Assembly: GCF_022397955.1 (NCBI RefSeq)
Contig: NZ_JAKEUQ010000008.1
Span: forward strand, 221,703 to 285,702
Length of the DNA: 64,000 bases
Source: Vibrio sp. Isolate32
Lineage (GTDB): Bacteria; Pseudomonadota; Gammaproteobacteria; Enterobacterales; Vibrionaceae
Direction of reading: 5' to 3'
Shown piece after piece: positions 27,082 to 36,178 of this stretch. Position numbers and translations under genes: made by a program. The notes under the pieces are model-generated. The model saw nothing but the letters and a program-made list of their open reading frames with translations, was not told where the DNA came from and did no database searches. Positions within the stretch are counted from its first letter, which is position 1; each line of letters starts with the position of its first letter.

Positions 27082-28767
27082 ATGGCGATGACTGAGCATG
27101 ATGAAAGTTGGTGGAAAACCGCAACCATCTATCAAATCTACCCAAAGAGCTTCTGCGACAGTGGCAGTAAAGGTACTGGCGATATCAAAGGGATCATTTC
27201 AAAACTGGATTACCTCAAACACTTGAGTGTCGATGCGATTTGGTTAACCCCGGTTTACGCATCTCCTATGATCGATAATGGTTACGATATTTCAGACTAC
27301 TATGCGATTAATCCTCAATTCGGCACCATGGAAGATTTCGACTTATTATTGTCTGAAGCGCACCAACGTGGTATCCGTATCGTGATGGATATCGTGGTAA
27401 ATCACACCTCAACCGAGCATGCGTGGTTTCAGTCGGCATTGGGTGACAAAAACAGCCCATACCGCGACTACTACATCTGGAAAGATCCAGTAGATGGTCA
27501 AGCTCCAACTAACTGGCAGTCTAAGTTCGGTGGTAATGCGTGGGAATTAGATGAGGCGACTGGGCAATACTTCCTACACTTATTCGCAAAAGAACAGGCT
27601 GACCTGAATTGGGAGAATCCTGTTGTACGTGAAGAAGTAAAAGACGTTATTAGCTTCTGGGCTGAGAAGGGCGTCGATGGTTTCCGCTTGGATGTGATCA
27701 ACCTGATTTCAAAACAGCAAGATTTCCCTAATGACGATATTGGTGATGGTCGTCGTTTTTACACAGACGGCCCACGTGTCCATGAATATCTGAAAGAGAT
27801 CAGCGAAGCCGTATTCCAGAAGTACGGCAGCGTCACCGTAGGCGAGATGTCTTCAACCACGTTGGAACATTGTCAGCAATACTCAAACGTTGATAACAGC
27901 GAGCTATCGATGGTGTTTAACTTCCACCACCTTAAGGTTGATTACACCAATGGTCAGAAGTGGACTAATGCTCCGTTTGATTTCTTGCAGCTAAAGTCGA
28001 TCTTCAATCATTGGCAAACAGGCTTGAACGGAAAAGGGTGGGGCGCATTGTTCTGGTGTAACCACGACCAACCGCGAGTGGTGAGCCGCTTAGGTAACGA
28101 TCAGCAATATCGCGTTGAATCAGCCAAGATGCTCGCGGCGTCTGTCCACATGATGCAAGGCACACCTTATATTTATCAAGGTGAAGAGATTGGCATGACG
28201 AATCCAGGTTATACCGAGATCAGTCAGTATCGCGATGTAGAGAGCACTAACATGTACGACATCATGGTCAATCGCGATGGTGTGGATCATCAAGATATGA
28301 TGGCGATTCTAGCGCAGAAGTCTCGTGATAACTCTCGTACACCGATGCAATGGAGTAACGAAGCGCACGCGGGCTTTTCAAAGGCTCAGCCATGGCTGGA
28401 TGTTGCGAGCAACTACCCTGAGATCAATGCAGAGCAAGCACTGGAAGACAAAGATTCGGTGTTCTATTTCTACAAGAGTTTGATTGAACTTCGTAAAGAA
28501 GTGCCTGTGATTACACACGGTAGCTATCAAGATTTGTTACCTGAGCACCCATCAGTATTTGCGTATTCTCGTGAGAGCGAAGGGCAGGCTCTACTGTGTA
28601 TTAATAACTATTATGGTGAAGAGACGGAATGTGCTTTACCTGAGCGTTTTGATATGACGAATGCCAAGTGTTTGCTTTCTAACTATCAAGAGGCTGACGA
28701 TTCAGTAACATCGCATCATCAAGTCTTGCGTTCTTACGAGACTCGTATTTTGTTGATTGAAGGTTAA
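27082..28767 (+). CDS. treC: alpha,alpha-phosphotrehalase TreC
   Basis: A 561-residue GH13 enzyme that hydrolyses trehalose-6-phosphate to glucose and glucose-6-phosphate. Conserved regions are DIVVNHTS, GFRLDVINLISK (nucleophile Asp), VGEMSST (acid Glu) and FWCNHDQPR (third carboxylate). YQGEEIGMTNPGYTE follows, and the C-terminal beta domain ends the protein. The start is ambiguous among GTG 27073, ATG 27082 and ATG 27088. I use 27082, nine bases after the AAGTGAG-like site. It forms the trehalose utilisation set with treB and treR. Confidence 0.95.
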   Translation: MAMTEHDESWWKTATIYQIYPKSFCDSGSKGTGDIKGIISKLDYLKHLSVDAIWLTPVYASPMIDNGYDISDYYAINPQFGTMEDFDLLLSEAHQRGIRIVMDIVVNHTSTEHAWFQSALGDKNSPYRDYYIWKDPVDGQAPTNWQSKFGGNAWELDEATGQYFLHLFAKEQADLNWENPVVREEVKDVISFWAEKGVDGFRLDVINLISKQQDFPNDDIGDGRRFYTDGPRVHEYLKEISEAVFQKYGSVTVGEMSSTTLEHCQQYSNVDNSELSMVFNFHHLKVDYTNGQKWTNAPFDFLQLKSIFNHWQTGLNGKGWGALFWCNHDQPRVVSRLGNDQQYRVESAKMLAASVHMMQGTPYIYQGEEIGMTNPGYTEISQYRDVESTNMYDIMVNRDGVDHQDMMAILAQKSRDNSRTPMQWSNEAHAGFSKAQPWLDVASNYPEINAEQALEDKDSVFYFYKSLIELRKEVPVITHGSYQDLLPEHPSVFAYSRESEGQALLCINNYYGEETECALPERFDMTNAKCLLSNYQEADDSVTSHHQVLRSYETRILLIEG

Positions 28768-28825
28768 CCTTGTTTCATTTTAATAAGCCTAATTCTTAAG
28801 TTCCCCCTAAAAATTAGGTTTTTAC

Positions 28826-28858
28826 AAAGGCTTTGGAGTGCTCCCCAAAGCCTTTTTG
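28826..28858. terminator. terminator after treC (bidirectional)
   Basis: AAAGGCTTTGG/CCAAAGCCTTT with a short loop, followed by TT on the plus side. It separates treC from the convergent YitT-family gene. A weaker hairpin, CCTAAT...ATTAGG plus T-run, lies just before it. Confidence 0.85.
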
Positions 28859-28936
28859 TTTAGTGATGTCTTGGTCATGATGTTTCTGCTTGCATTAAAG
28901 CATTAGACACTAACAACCTATGGCAGGTAATAAGCG

Positions 28937-29539
28937 CTAAGACGCGTAATTCACCGAGTAACGAGTAGGCTTGTGATTCATTGCTAATACGATGTTCAAT
29001 ACAGCGGTGCCCAATACCGAAACGGCAATCACCCAAGGCGATACAAAGAAGAACGAGGCAAACAGAATACACGCGTCGATCGCCATTTGAGTTTTACCTA
29101 CTGAGATGCCGTAGCGATCTTGAATAAACAAACACAAGACGTTGAAGCCACCCAGGCTAGAACGATGACGGAACAGAATCAGCATACCCAAGCCCATCAA
29201 CAAGCCACCGGCAACGGCACAGTAGATCTCGTTATGAACTTCGAGCGAAATAACCAAGTATAAATGATCGGCAAACACAGACACTAAAGCGCCGGAAATC
29301 GCACTGCTGATCGCAAAGCTACGACCAAAACGCTTCCACGCCAATAGATAGAATGGACAGTTAGCAGCAAAGTATAAAATACCAAAGGTTACAGGCAAAA
29401 ATTGACTCAACAGTAGAGCCAGGCCAGTAGTGCCTCCGGTAAGCAGATTCGCAGACTGTAAAAAGAAGACGCCTAACGCTACTAAAAACGTGCCCGTCAG
29501 GACTGCAATCCAATCTTCTTTACGTGAGTGTTTTTCCAT
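28937..29539 (-). CDS. YitT family inner-membrane protein
   Basis: A 200-residue integral membrane protein with five or six hydrophobic segments: WIAVLTGTFLVALGVFFLQ; TGLALLLSQFLPVTFGILYF; the region after AISSAISGALVS; GGLLMGLGMLILFRH; and FASFFFVSPWVIAVSVLG. The GGTTGLALLLS and SSLGGFNVL motifs belong to the YitT/DUF161 transporter-like family. No substrate is known. It is transcribed away from glyA and towards treC, as a single gene. Confidence 0.85.
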   Translation of the reverse strand: MEKHSRKEDWIAVLTGTFLVALGVFFLQSANLLTGGTTGLALLLSQFLPVTFGILYFAANCPFYLLAWKRFGRSFAISSAISGALVSVFADHLYLVISLEVHNEIYCAVAGGLLMGLGMLILFRHRSSLGGFNVLCLFIQDRYGISVGKTQMAIDACILFASFFFVSPWVIAVSVLGTAVLNIVLAMNHKPTRYSVNYAS

Positions 29540-29886
29540 CGTTTTAATAATTACCTAATCAATAAAGGCGTGCATAGTAGTTAAAAACTTAAGCTTTCGG
29601 TAGCTAGAGGTGCAAAATTAAGGTAAACCTATGTAATCTGCGTTTTACAGGGTGTAAATCGTAAAATTGACAGTAAGGGGCGTCTTTGGTTGGATAAGCC
29701 CGATAACCATGATGAATCTTATTTGTGATTATGAAAAAACTGCATGATAAAATTGCAATTAGCTCTTTATGACCTAGATCAAATTATGTAGAATGCGTCA
29801 CATCAAAACGGTGACGGAAACGTTTGCTTTCGGTCGTTGTGTGGTTTTTTTGAAACTTTCAGTACAATCTGAGTCAGGAGATACAG
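29540..29886. other. divergent regulatory region of glyA and the YitT gene
   Basis: A 347-base gene-free region. It contains a PurR box (annotated separately) and an FNR/CRP-like ATGACCTAGATCAAAT at about 29769-29784, which is low confidence. The glyA leader ends in TCAGGAGATACAG as the ribosome site. No other gene is visible. Confidence 0.6.
29814..29829. promoter_or_regulatory. PurR operator of glyA
   Basis: ACGGAAACGTTTGCTT matches the palindromic purine-repressor operator ACGCAAACGTTTGCGT at 14 of 16 bases. PurR control of glyA is established in E. coli. The site lies 58 bases before the ATG. Confidence 0.85.
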
Positions 29887-31137
29887 ATGCTTAAGCGTGA
29901 CATGAACATTGCTGATTACGATGCGGATCTATTCGCAGCTATCCAAGAAGAAACTCTTCGTCAGGAAGAGCACATCGAACTTATCGCTTCAGAAAACTAC
30001 ACAAGCCCACGTGTAATGGAAGCTCAAGGTTCTCAGCTAACAAACAAATACGCTGAAGGCTACCCAGGCAAGCGTTACTACGGTGGTTGTGAGTACGTAG
30101 ACAAAGTAGAAACCCTAGCAATTGAACGTGCATGTGAGCTGTTTGGTGCTGAGTACGCTAACGTACAGCCTCACTCAGGTTCTCAAGCAAACAACGCTGT
30201 ATATATGGCACTACTAAACGCTGGCGATACAGTTCTAGGTATGAGCCTAGCGCACGGTGGTCACCTAACTCACGGTTCTCCAGTAAACTTCTCTGGTAAG
30301 CTTTACAACATCATCCCTTACGGTATCGACGAAGCAGGTCAAATCGATTACGAAGAGATGGAAAAGCTAGCTATCGAGAACAAGCCTAAGATGATCATCG
30401 GTGGTTTCTCTGCTTACTCTCAAATCTGTGATTGGAAGCGCATGCGTGAAATCGCTGACAAAGTAGGTGCTTACCTATTCGTAGATATGGCTCACGTAGC
30501 CGGTCTAATCGCAGCAGGTGTTTACCCGAACCCAGTTCCACACGCGCACGTTGTTACAACAACAACGCACAAAACGCTAGCAGGCCCACGTGGCGGTCTA
30601 ATCCTTTCTAACGAAGGCGAAGATCTTTACAAGAAGCTGAACTCAGCAGTATTCCCAGGCGGCCAAGGTGGTCCTCTAATGCACGTTATCGCTGGTAAAG
30701 CAGTAGCGTTCAAAGAAGCACTAGAGCCAGAATTCAAAGAATACCAAGCACGTGTCGTTGCTAACGCAAAAGCAATGGTTGCTGAATTCCTTGAGCGTGG
30801 TTACAACATCGTTTCAGGTTCTACAGAGAACCACCTGTTCCTAGTTGACCTAATCAACAAAGACATTACAGGTAAAGAAGCAGATGCAGCACTAGGTGCA
30901 GCAAACATCACAGTAAACAAGAACTCAGTACCAAACGACCCACGTAGCCCGTTTGTAACGTCAGGTATTCGCATCGGTTCTCCTTCTATCACTCGTCGCG
31001 GTTTCTCAGAAACAGACGCGAAAGAGCTAGCAGGTTGGATCTGTGACATCCTAGATAACATGGGTGATGAGTCTGTTATCGAAGCGACTAAAGCAAAAGT
31101 GCTAGAAATCTGTAAGCGTCTACCCGTTTACGCTTAA
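29887..31137 (+). CDS. glyA: serine hydroxymethyltransferase GlyA
   Basis: A 416-residue PLP enzyme that interconverts serine and glycine with tetrahydrofolate, the main source of one-carbon units. It shows [43 protein letters not shown] and [12 protein letters not shown]. The PLP lysine is in [15 protein letters not shown], and [20 protein letters not shown] and [14 protein letters not shown] follow. The length is that of E. coli GlyA. Codon use looks highly biased, as for an abundant protein. Strong SD sequence CAGGAG at 29875-29880. A PurR box lies upstream and an unusual repeat/terminator series lies downstream. Confidence 0.98.
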   Translation: MLKRDMNIADYDADLFAAIQEETLRQEEHIELIASENYTSPRVMEAQGSQLTNKYAEGYPGKRYYGGCEYVDKVETLAIERACELFGAEYANVQPHSGSQANNAVYMALLNAGDTVLGMSLAHGGHLTHGSPVNFSGKLYNIIPYGIDEAGQIDYEEMEKLAIENKPKMIIGGFSAYSQICDWKRMREIADKVGAYLFVDMAHVAGLIAAGVYPNPVPHAHVVTTTTHKTLAGPRGGLILSNEGEDLYKKLNSAVFPGGQGGPLMHVIAGKAVAFKEALEPEFKEYQARVVANAKAMVAEFLERGYNIVSGSTENHLFLVDLINKDITGKEADAALGAANITVNKNSVPNDPRSPFVTSGIRIGSPSITRRGFSETDAKELAGWICDILDNMGDESVIEATKAKVLEICKRLPVYA

Positions 31138-31147
31138 TTTTTTCTGC

Positions 31148-31233
31148 GTAGTAATTTGAACTTCGTTGTCGACCATGCTCACTTACATCCGTAAGCTCCG
31201 CGTGCTCTCCTAGAATTTCAAACAACTACTTTG
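31148..31233. repeat. ERIC-like imperfect palindrome, copy 1
   Basis: About 86 bp. The left arm GTAGTAATTTGAACTTCG and what follows match the reverse complement of the right arm (ending CAACTACTTTG) over most of their length. The minus-strand core reads GGAGCTTACGGATGTAAGTG, strongly like the ERIC/IRU core GGAGCTTACATAAGTAAGTG of enterobacteria and vibrios. As RNA it would fold into one long hairpin. It lies directly after the glyA stop. Confidence 0.65.
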
Positions 31234-31250
31234 AAAAATGATGATTTTAG

Positions 31251-31279
31251 AGGCTCCTATTATATAGGGGCCTTTTTTT
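31251..31279 (+). terminator. glyA terminator 1
   Basis: AGGCTCCTAT (31251-31260) pairs with ATAGGGGCCT (31264-31273), followed by a T7 run. Good rho-independent form. Confidence 0.85.
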
Positions 31280-31290
31280 GTTTTTTGAGG

Positions 31291-31365
31291 TACTACGTTG
31301 TCGAGCATGCTCACTTACATCTTTAAGCTCTGCGTGCTCTCCTTGAATTTCACACAACTACTTTG
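31291..31365. repeat. ERIC-like palindrome, copy 2 (shortened left arm)
   Basis: The segment repeats copy 1, sharing GTTGTCGA, ATGCTCACTTACATC, GCGTGCTCTCCT, GAATTTCA and ACAACTACTTTG. It lacks the AATTTGAACTTC part of the left arm. The two copies are about 140 bases apart, each followed by a terminator hairpin. This suggests duplication of a repeat-plus-terminator unit. Confidence 0.65.
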
Positions 31366-31377
31366 TAAAACACTTTT

Positions 31378-31410
31378 AAAGGGGGCTCATTGAGTCCCTT
31401 TTAGTTTTAG
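31378..31410 (+). terminator. glyA-region hairpin 2
   Basis: AAAGGG(G)GCTCA / TGAGTCCCTTT is followed by a broken T-tract (TTAGTTTTAG). It is a weaker terminator in the same series. Confidence 0.6.
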
Positions 31411-31477
31411 GGAAGGGTGTTGAAAACTCTACGTCTTTTCCTTGAACTAAAGCTATTTGATTGAAAAATATGATTTG

Positions 31478-31503
31478 AAAGGCTCTTGTTGGGAGCCTTT
31501 TTT
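31478..31503 (+). terminator. glyA-region terminator 3
   Basis: AAAGGCTC (31478-31485) pairs with GAGCCTTT (31493-31500) and ends in T6. The 40 bases before it resemble the tail of the ERIC-like copies in degenerate form. Confidence 0.75.
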
Positions 31504-31546
31504 GTATCTGGTGAATTTGGGGTTAAGAGTAAAGAAAGGCAGGTAC

Positions 31547-31580
31547 TAAAAAGGGCTAATGCTTTCACATTAACCCTTTG
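31547..31580 (-). terminator. terminator of the small lipoprotein gene
   Basis: On the minus strand, AAAGGGTTAATG/CATTAGCCCTTT with a six-base loop is followed by a T-run. It lies 19 bases past the stop of the downstream-reading gene at 31599-31928. Confidence 0.8.
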
Positions 31581-31598
31581 TATTTGCTTGTGTTGGTT

Positions 31599-31928
31599 CT
31601 ACTTTTTGATGCTAAGTAGAGTGCCTGATTTACACTTGAACGAGTAGTAATGGCGGCTTTCACTGAACTTGCCTAAGCCTTCGCCATCACAGTAGTCGAT
31701 GTTGATGTCGCGCATGACTTCCAGTGTATCTTCACTGCTTAAAGCAAACTTGGAGCCGTCAGAGCAGACGATGCGGACTCTTTCGTCATGACTTACTGAA
31801 TAGAGTTCGACTTCTGTATTACACAGTTCAAAAGAGGCTTCGCGGAAATTGTCTTGCTGACTGTTGGAAGCGCAACCTGCAGTGATGAGTGTTGCAGTAA
31901 ACACTGTTAAAAGTCCGAGTTTTTTCAT
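31599..31928 (-). CDS. small hypothetical lipoprotein
   Basis: A 109-residue predicted lipoprotein. The signal MKKLGLLTVFTATLITAGC has lipidated Cys19. The mature domain carries paired cysteines (FELCNTEVELYSV, RIVCSDGSKFAL, INYCDGEGLGKF, YSFKCKSGTLLSIKK), so two disulfides are plausible. I recognise no family. The start at 31928 is fixed by AAGGATC just upstream; a longer in-frame extension lacks signal features. It is transcribed towards glyA and ends at its own terminator. Confidence 0.75.
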   Translation of the reverse strand: MKKLGLLTVFTATLITAGCASNSQQDNFREASFELCNTEVELYSVSHDERVRIVCSDGSKFALSSEDTLEVMRDINIDYCDGEGLGKFSESRHYYSFKCKSGTLLSIKK

Positions 31929-32097
31929 TGTTGATCCTTCACCTTTATTCTTTTTAGCGACGATTCTTGCTTCCTGCTTTGGGTAGCTTTTAAAACGACA
32001 GGCTTCGACCCAAGGAGCGTGAGTAGACATAAAGATATAAAAGTATAGGCGCAAATTTATAATTTATATAAGTTTTTTGCTTTTAACTGGCGCCAAC

Positions 32098-32123
32098 AAA
32101 AAGACCAACACAAGGTTGGCCTT
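32098..32123 (-). terminator. terminator after the DUF4250 gene
   Basis: On the minus strand, AGGCCAAC pairs with GTTGGTCT around CTTGT, followed by TTTT. It lies 20 bases past the DUF4250 stop. Confidence 0.75.
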
Positions 32124-32142
32124 TGTCAATCTGAACTACGAT

Positions 32143-32334
32143 TTATCGAAATTGTTTCGCTTCTGGTAGGAATTCAAAGCCTGCAGTCACAAGTTTTGCT
32201 TCGAGTGCAGCTTTATCAATATCGAAGAAGTTAGCGAGTTTATCTAGGTCGCCAGAGAAGTCGTCACGTAGCTTCATGTTAACGATGCTCATCAGCATCA
32301 CAGGATCCATGGTTTCAAAATTCGCTAAGTTCAT
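32143..32334 (-). CDS. DUF4250 family protein
   Basis: A 63-residue protein beginning MNLANFETMDPVMLMSIVNM, followed by KLRDDFSGDLDKLANFFDID and a C-terminal segment with LEAKLVTAGFEFLPEAKQFR. The MDPVMLxSIVNMKLRD block defines the small DUF4250 family, of unknown function. It starts one base after the upstream yaeP-like gene ends, so the two form a coupled pair. Confidence 0.8.
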   Translation of the reverse strand: MNLANFETMDPVMLMSIVNMKLRDDFSGDLDKLANFFDIDKAALEAKLVTAGFEFLPEAKQFR

Positions 32335-32335
32335 A

Positions 32336-32539
32336 TTAGTCCTCGAAATCAGAGATCAGTAAGTTCGCTGCAGCAAAGGCAGCACGTTCACGCGCTTCGC
32401 GTGGAAGAGACTCATCGGCTGCTAAGTCATTGAGTGTTTTCACTGCACATGTAATCGCTTGAGGGATGTAACCCTGATCGCCACTACCGATTTGAGAATA
32501 AAGCTCACGCACTAAATCACAACAATCGTATACTTTCAT
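32336..32539 (-). CDS. yaeP: UPF0253 family protein YaeP
   Basis: A 67-residue protein matching E. coli YaeP throughout: [51 protein letters not shown]. The function is unknown. Its position near proS and trmO (yaeB) is the same neighbourhood as in E. coli, which supports orthology. It is the first gene of a two-gene unit with the DUF4250 gene. Confidence 0.88.
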   Translation of the reverse strand: MKVYDCCDLVRELYSQIGSGDQGYIPQAITCAVKTLNDLAADESLPREARERAAFAAANLLISDFED

Positions 32540-32658
32540 TTCTATACCTAACTAAATGATAACTTCTCTCAATATACACACAGAGAAAAGCAAAAACAAA
32601 GCGCATTCAACGAAAATTCGGTTAAGTTTGTTCTTGCTCAAGCTCTCATTTTTCGAGG

Positions 32659-33327
32659 TTAAATTGTGACCTGTTGTTCTAACTGCAGTTTCACTTCATC
32701 GGCTAGATTTAACTGGCGTGCGAGCTCTTTCAAGTACAATTTTTCCATAAAGTTCTGCTCATCAACCACGATCAACGAAGCGAGGTAGATTTCGCTTGCT
32801 TGTTGCGGGCTGGTGGCGAGCTGCGCAATGTCGCTAGGGTCAAGCGGCTTATGCAGCTCTTCTGAAACTAGCTTGGTCAGTTGATAGTCCGCGCCCATGT
32901 TCTCGACAGCTTGCTCTATTTTTGTCATCTCTTCCTCGTCGACATGTCCATCTGCTTTGGAAGCGGCGATCATTGATCGCAGAATCAGCAGGTTATGATT
33001 AGAGTCCTGCTCATTGAATGTCGCTTGAGGTGAAGAGTCCGGTGTGCCCTGTTTAGCTTGGTAGTCGTTATAAACCTTGTAAGCTAAGGCGCCGAGTGCG
33101 GCCGCGCCACCAATACTAACGGCCTTTTTACCGATTTTCTTGGTTTTCTTTGACCCCATCAATGCACCTAACAGCCCACCGCCAATGGCGCCAGCACCAA
33201 GAGCCCCAAGTTTACCTTTGTCTTGGGTCAGTCCGCTTAAGCTAGAGGAGCCTTGAGAGAGTTTCTGGCTGCCTTGTTTTACCAGATCCGACTGCAGTGC
33301 TTGGTTAAGTAAACTTTTGATATCCAT
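32659..33327 (-). CDS. DUF533 family (TerB-like, YebE-type) protein
   Basis: A 222-residue protein. The N-terminus is MDIKSLLNQALQSDLVKQGS, then a Gly/Ala-rich probable membrane segment (LGALGAGAIGGGLLGALMGS) and a second hydrophobic stretch (AVSIGGAAALGALAYKVYND). The C-terminal helical domain (about 105-222, LLILRSMIAASKADGHVDEE) is a TerB-like fold with acidic residues that may bind metal. YebE of E. coli is the relative; its function is unknown. The start at 33327 has a near-perfect GGAGGT. Longer in-frame starts are disfavoured. Confidence 0.85.
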   Translation of the reverse strand: MDIKSLLNQALQSDLVKQGSQKLSQGSSSLSGLTQDKGKLGALGAGAIGGGLLGALMGSKKTKKIGKKAVSIGGAAALGALAYKVYNDYQAKQGTPDSSPQATFNEQDSNHNLLILRSMIAASKADGHVDEEEMTKIEQAVENMGADYQLTKLVSEELHKPLDPSDIAQLATSPQQASEIYLASLIVVDEQNFMEKLYLKELARQLNLADEVKLQLEQQVTI

Positions 33328-33454
33328 GGAACCTCCAGAAATAAACACGTTGGAATTGTCTTGAGATTCACTATACGTCCTCGAAGGTGAACAGAGGATT
33401 AACTTACAATGATTTACATTCAGTTTGGGGAAGAGAGGCAAAAGCAGGAGGGAT

Positions 33455-33482
33455 AAAAAAGGCCGCCATGTGGCAGCCTTTT
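33455..33482 (-). terminator. terminator after proS
   Basis: AAGGCTGCCA/TGGCGGCCTT with a two-base loop is followed by T6 on the minus strand. Confidence 0.85.
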
Positions 33483-33539
33483 GGGGTTTTAATCGAACAC
33501 GCTTTCAATTGAATAGGAATTCAATCGATGACGATCTGC

Positions 33540-35258
33540 TTATTTAGCAAACTGAGCCGTTACGTGCTCAACAATTGAATCCATTGCTACAGCTTCTTTA
33601 GTGCCTTCGCGACGGTTCTTGTATTCGAAGTTGCCTTCTTTCATTGAGCGGTCGCCGATCACGATAGTGTGGGGGATACCAATTAGCTCGATGTCAGAGA
33701 ACATTACGCCTGGACGCTCTTTACGGTCATCGAATAGTACTTCAATACCCATAGCTGTTAGTTCAGCGTATAGCTTCTCAGCTGCTTCTTTAACTTCTTC
33801 AGACTTGTGCATGTTCATAGGAACGATAGCAACTTGGAAAGGTGCTAGTGCGTCTGGCCAGATGATGCCGTATTTGTCATGGTTCTGCTCGATTGCAGAA
33901 GCAACAACACGTGATACACCGATACCATAACAACCCATCTCAAGGGTAACGTTCTTACCGTCAGGACCAAGTACGCCACAGTTCATCGCTTGTGAGTAAA
34001 CGTTACCTAGTTGGAAGATATGACCAACTTCGATACCACGTTTAAGCTGAAGTGTACCTTTACCACATGGGCTTAGGTCGCCTTCGATTACGTTACGTAG
34101 GTCTTCTACTTGAGCAAGCTCAACGTCACGACCCCAGTTGATACCGAAGTAGTGCTTACCATCGATGTTTGCACCCGCGCCAAAGTCGCTCATTACAGCA
34201 ACAGAGCGGTCAACGATGAATGGTAGCTCTAGGCCTACAGGACCAAGTGAACCAGGGCCAGCGCCAACGAGTGCACGAATTTCTTCTTCAGAAGCCATCT
34301 CTAGTGGAGAAGCAACTTGTGGAAGGTTTTCCGCTTTCACTTCGTTCAGTTCGTGATCGCCACGGATGATTAGAGCAATGATGTCTGCATCTACTTCATC
34401 AGAAGCTTTAACGAATAGAGTCTTAACGGTTTTCTCGATTGCTAGACCGTGTTGCTTTACCAATTCTGCGATAGTTTTCGCGTTTGGAGTATCAACCAGT
34501 TCCATCTCTTGAGTTGGTGCAGCAGCTTCTTCAGTTGGAGCAAGTGCTTCCGCTTTCTCGATGTTTGCTGCGTAATCAGATTCTGTAGAGAATGCGATTA
34601 GGTCTTCGCCGCTTTCAGCTAGTACGTGGAACTCTTGAGAACCACTACCACCGATAGCGCCTGAGTCTGCAAGTACTGGACGGTACTCAAGGCCCATGCG
34701 GTCGAATGCATTACAGTAAGCATCGTGCATCGCTTGGTAAGACTTTTCTAGGCCTTCTTTGTCGATGTCGAAGCTGTACGCATCCATCATAGAGAATTCA
34801 CGAGCACGCATAACACCGAAACGTGGACGACGCTCATCACGGAACTTAGTTTGAATCTGGTACAGGTTCAGTGGTAGCTGTTTGTACGAGTTTACTTCAT
34901 TACGAACTAGGCTCGTGATTACTTCTTCAGCTGTTGGGCTAAGAACAAACGGACGAGAATGACGGTCAGTAAAGCGCAGTAGTTCTGGGCCCATTTTTTC
35001 GCTACGACCAGTCTCTTCCCATAGCTCAAACGGCTGCACTACGGGCATTAAAGTCTCAACTGCACCTGCATTATCGATCTCTTGGCGAACGATGTTTTCG
35101 ACTTTACGCAGTACACGCAGACCGGTAGGTAGCCAAGTGTATAAACCTGAAGCTAGCTTACGGATCATACCTGCACGTAGCATCAGCTGGTGGCTGATAA
35201 CTTCTGCGTCGTTTGGAGTCTCTTTCAGAGTAGAAAGAAGATAGTTACTGGTACGCAT
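33540..35258 (-). CDS. proS: prolyl-tRNA synthetase
   Basis: A 572-residue class II enzyme of the bacterial type. Motif 1 region is [20 protein letters not shown], motif 2 is [20 protein letters not shown], and [17 protein letters not shown] is motif 3. Between motifs 2 and 3, residues about 225-405 form the INS editing domain that removes misacylated alanine. The anticodon-binding domain follows at the C-terminus. The length equals the E. coli enzyme. The gene has its own terminator, and trmO lies about 100 bases upstream on the same strand. Confidence 0.98.
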   Translation of the reverse strand: MRTSNYLLSTLKETPNDAEVISHQLMLRAGMIRKLASGLYTWLPTGLRVLRKVENIVRQEIDNAGAVETLMPVVQPFELWEETGRSEKMGPELLRFTDRHSRPFVLSPTAEEVITSLVRNEVNSYKQLPLNLYQIQTKFRDERRPRFGVMRAREFSMMDAYSFDIDKEGLEKSYQAMHDAYCNAFDRMGLEYRPVLADSGAIGGSGSQEFHVLAESGEDLIAFSTESDYAANIEKAEALAPTEEAAAPTQEMELVDTPNAKTIAELVKQHGLAIEKTVKTLFVKASDEVDADIIALIIRGDHELNEVKAENLPQVASPLEMASEEEIRALVGAGPGSLGPVGLELPFIVDRSVAVMSDFGAGANIDGKHYFGINWGRDVELAQVEDLRNVIEGDLSPCGKGTLQLKRGIEVGHIFQLGNVYSQAMNCGVLGPDGKNVTLEMGCYGIGVSRVVASAIEQNHDKYGIIWPDALAPFQVAIVPMNMHKSEEVKEAAEKLYAELTAMGIEVLFDDRKERPGVMFSDIELIGIPHTIVIGDRSMKEGNFEYKNRREGTKEAVAMDSIVEHVTAQFAK

Positions 35259-35359
35259 TCTATGGTATCCGTTTCATCATTAATAAAAGTAAATTTACTG
35301 CCGTTATTGGCAGCAGTAAATCCGATATAGCCGCATATAATATCAGCCTATTTGGGATC

Positions 35360-36055
35360 TCAAAAGCGTTCAATGTCAGTTACATTGATGAAAAACGCCT
35401 CAACAACGAATTTCACGTTAAGATCGAACAAATTTACCGCATATTCCTTGTTGTCTGGCTTGCCTTTCTTATAGGCGGGGCGAGGATCTTGGCCTAATAC
35501 CTCTTTGATCACTTGAATAATATGGCGCGCCTCTGGGTGCTGTGCCAGTTTGCTTTGTGCCTGCTGTGAAAAGTTAACCTCTAACACCTCTGGCTCTTCG
35601 GCTGCAAACCCTCCCTGTGCATCCGGAATGGAATCGGAGTAGGGGATGTAAGGCTTGATGTCGATAATTGGTGTCCCGTCGACTAAATCGACACTGCCAA
35701 GGTCTAGCCAAGTTTGCCCTTTATCTTGAGATACGCCTTTTAACTCCACCGCAGACATGCCAATTCCGTTGGGCCTAAATGTGGCACGAGATGCAAAAAC
35801 TCCAATGCGTTCATTACCACCCAGTCGAGGGGGCCTCACCGTCGGGTTCCAGCCCGCTTCAAGGTTTTTGTCGAACAGAAATAACAGCCACACATGGCTG
35901 AATTGTTCGATGTTGCGAACTGACTCTAGGCAGTTTGCCGCGTCAACAAGCCTTACTTTGGAGGTTGATGTCGGCACCAACCTAGGCTGCCTTGGTACCG
36001 CGAACTTCTCTTTATAGGGAGATTCTATAAAGCCAATAGGTTCAATGGAGTACAT
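35360..36055 (-). CDS. trmO: tRNA (m6t6A37) methyltransferase TrmO
   Basis: A 231-residue enzyme (YaeB/TsaA) that methylates threonylcarbamoyladenosine at position 37 of certain threonine tRNAs. The N-terminal SAM-binding region (GFIESPYKEKFAVPRQPRLV, WNPTVRPPRLGGNERIGVFA, SRATFRPNGIGMSAVELK) and the LGSVDLVDGTPIIDIKPYIP block are all present. The C-terminal domain (EVLGQDPRPAYKKG) is also present. FRPNGIGMS replaces the commoner FRPNPIGMS. Gene order trmO-proS is as in E. coli, and both act on tRNA. Confidence 0.95.
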   Translation of the reverse strand: MYSIEPIGFIESPYKEKFAVPRQPRLVPTSTSKVRLVDAANCLESVRNIEQFSHVWLLFLFDKNLEAGWNPTVRPPRLGGNERIGVFASRATFRPNGIGMSAVELKGVSQDKGQTWLDLGSVDLVDGTPIIDIKPYIPYSDSIPDAQGGFAAEEPEVLEVNFSQQAQSKLAQHPEARHIIQVIKEVLGQDPRPAYKKGKPDNKEYAVNLFDLNVKFVVEAFFINVTDIERF

Positions 36056-36117
36056 GGGGGGAGGTTCTCTAATTACGATCTATGGCCGGAAAATATCACA
36101 AAATAACTTGTTTTTCC

Positions 36118-36136
36118 TTTGATAATAATTATCATT
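36118..36136. promoter_or_regulatory. Fur-like box upstream of rpmE2
   Basis: TTTGATAATAATTATCATT has inverted arms TGATAAT/ATTATCA around a central A, close to the Fur operator. It adjoins a Zur-like palindrome. Confidence 0.65.
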
Positions 36137-36158
36137 TGCGATGTTATAACGTATCAAA
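36135..36158. promoter_or_regulatory. Zur-like box upstream of rpmE2
   Basis: A 24-bp imperfect palindrome, TTTG...GTTATAAC...CAAA, with a perfect GTTATAAC core. It resembles the gammaproteobacterial Zur operator (GTTATAnTATAAC type). It lies 21 bases before rpmE2, whose zinc-free ribosomal product is a classical Zur target. Confidence 0.72.
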
Positions 36159-36178
36159 TGATAATTTAGGGGAAACAA

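Noticed and set aside
28875..29072. Minus-strand frame overlapping the end of the YitT-family gene
   Set aside because: It is in another frame of the same strand, with no start signal, and the YitT frame is clearly coding.
29769..29784. FNR or CRP site before glyA
   Set aside because: Only one half matches well (ATCAA); mentioned in the region note but not called as a site.
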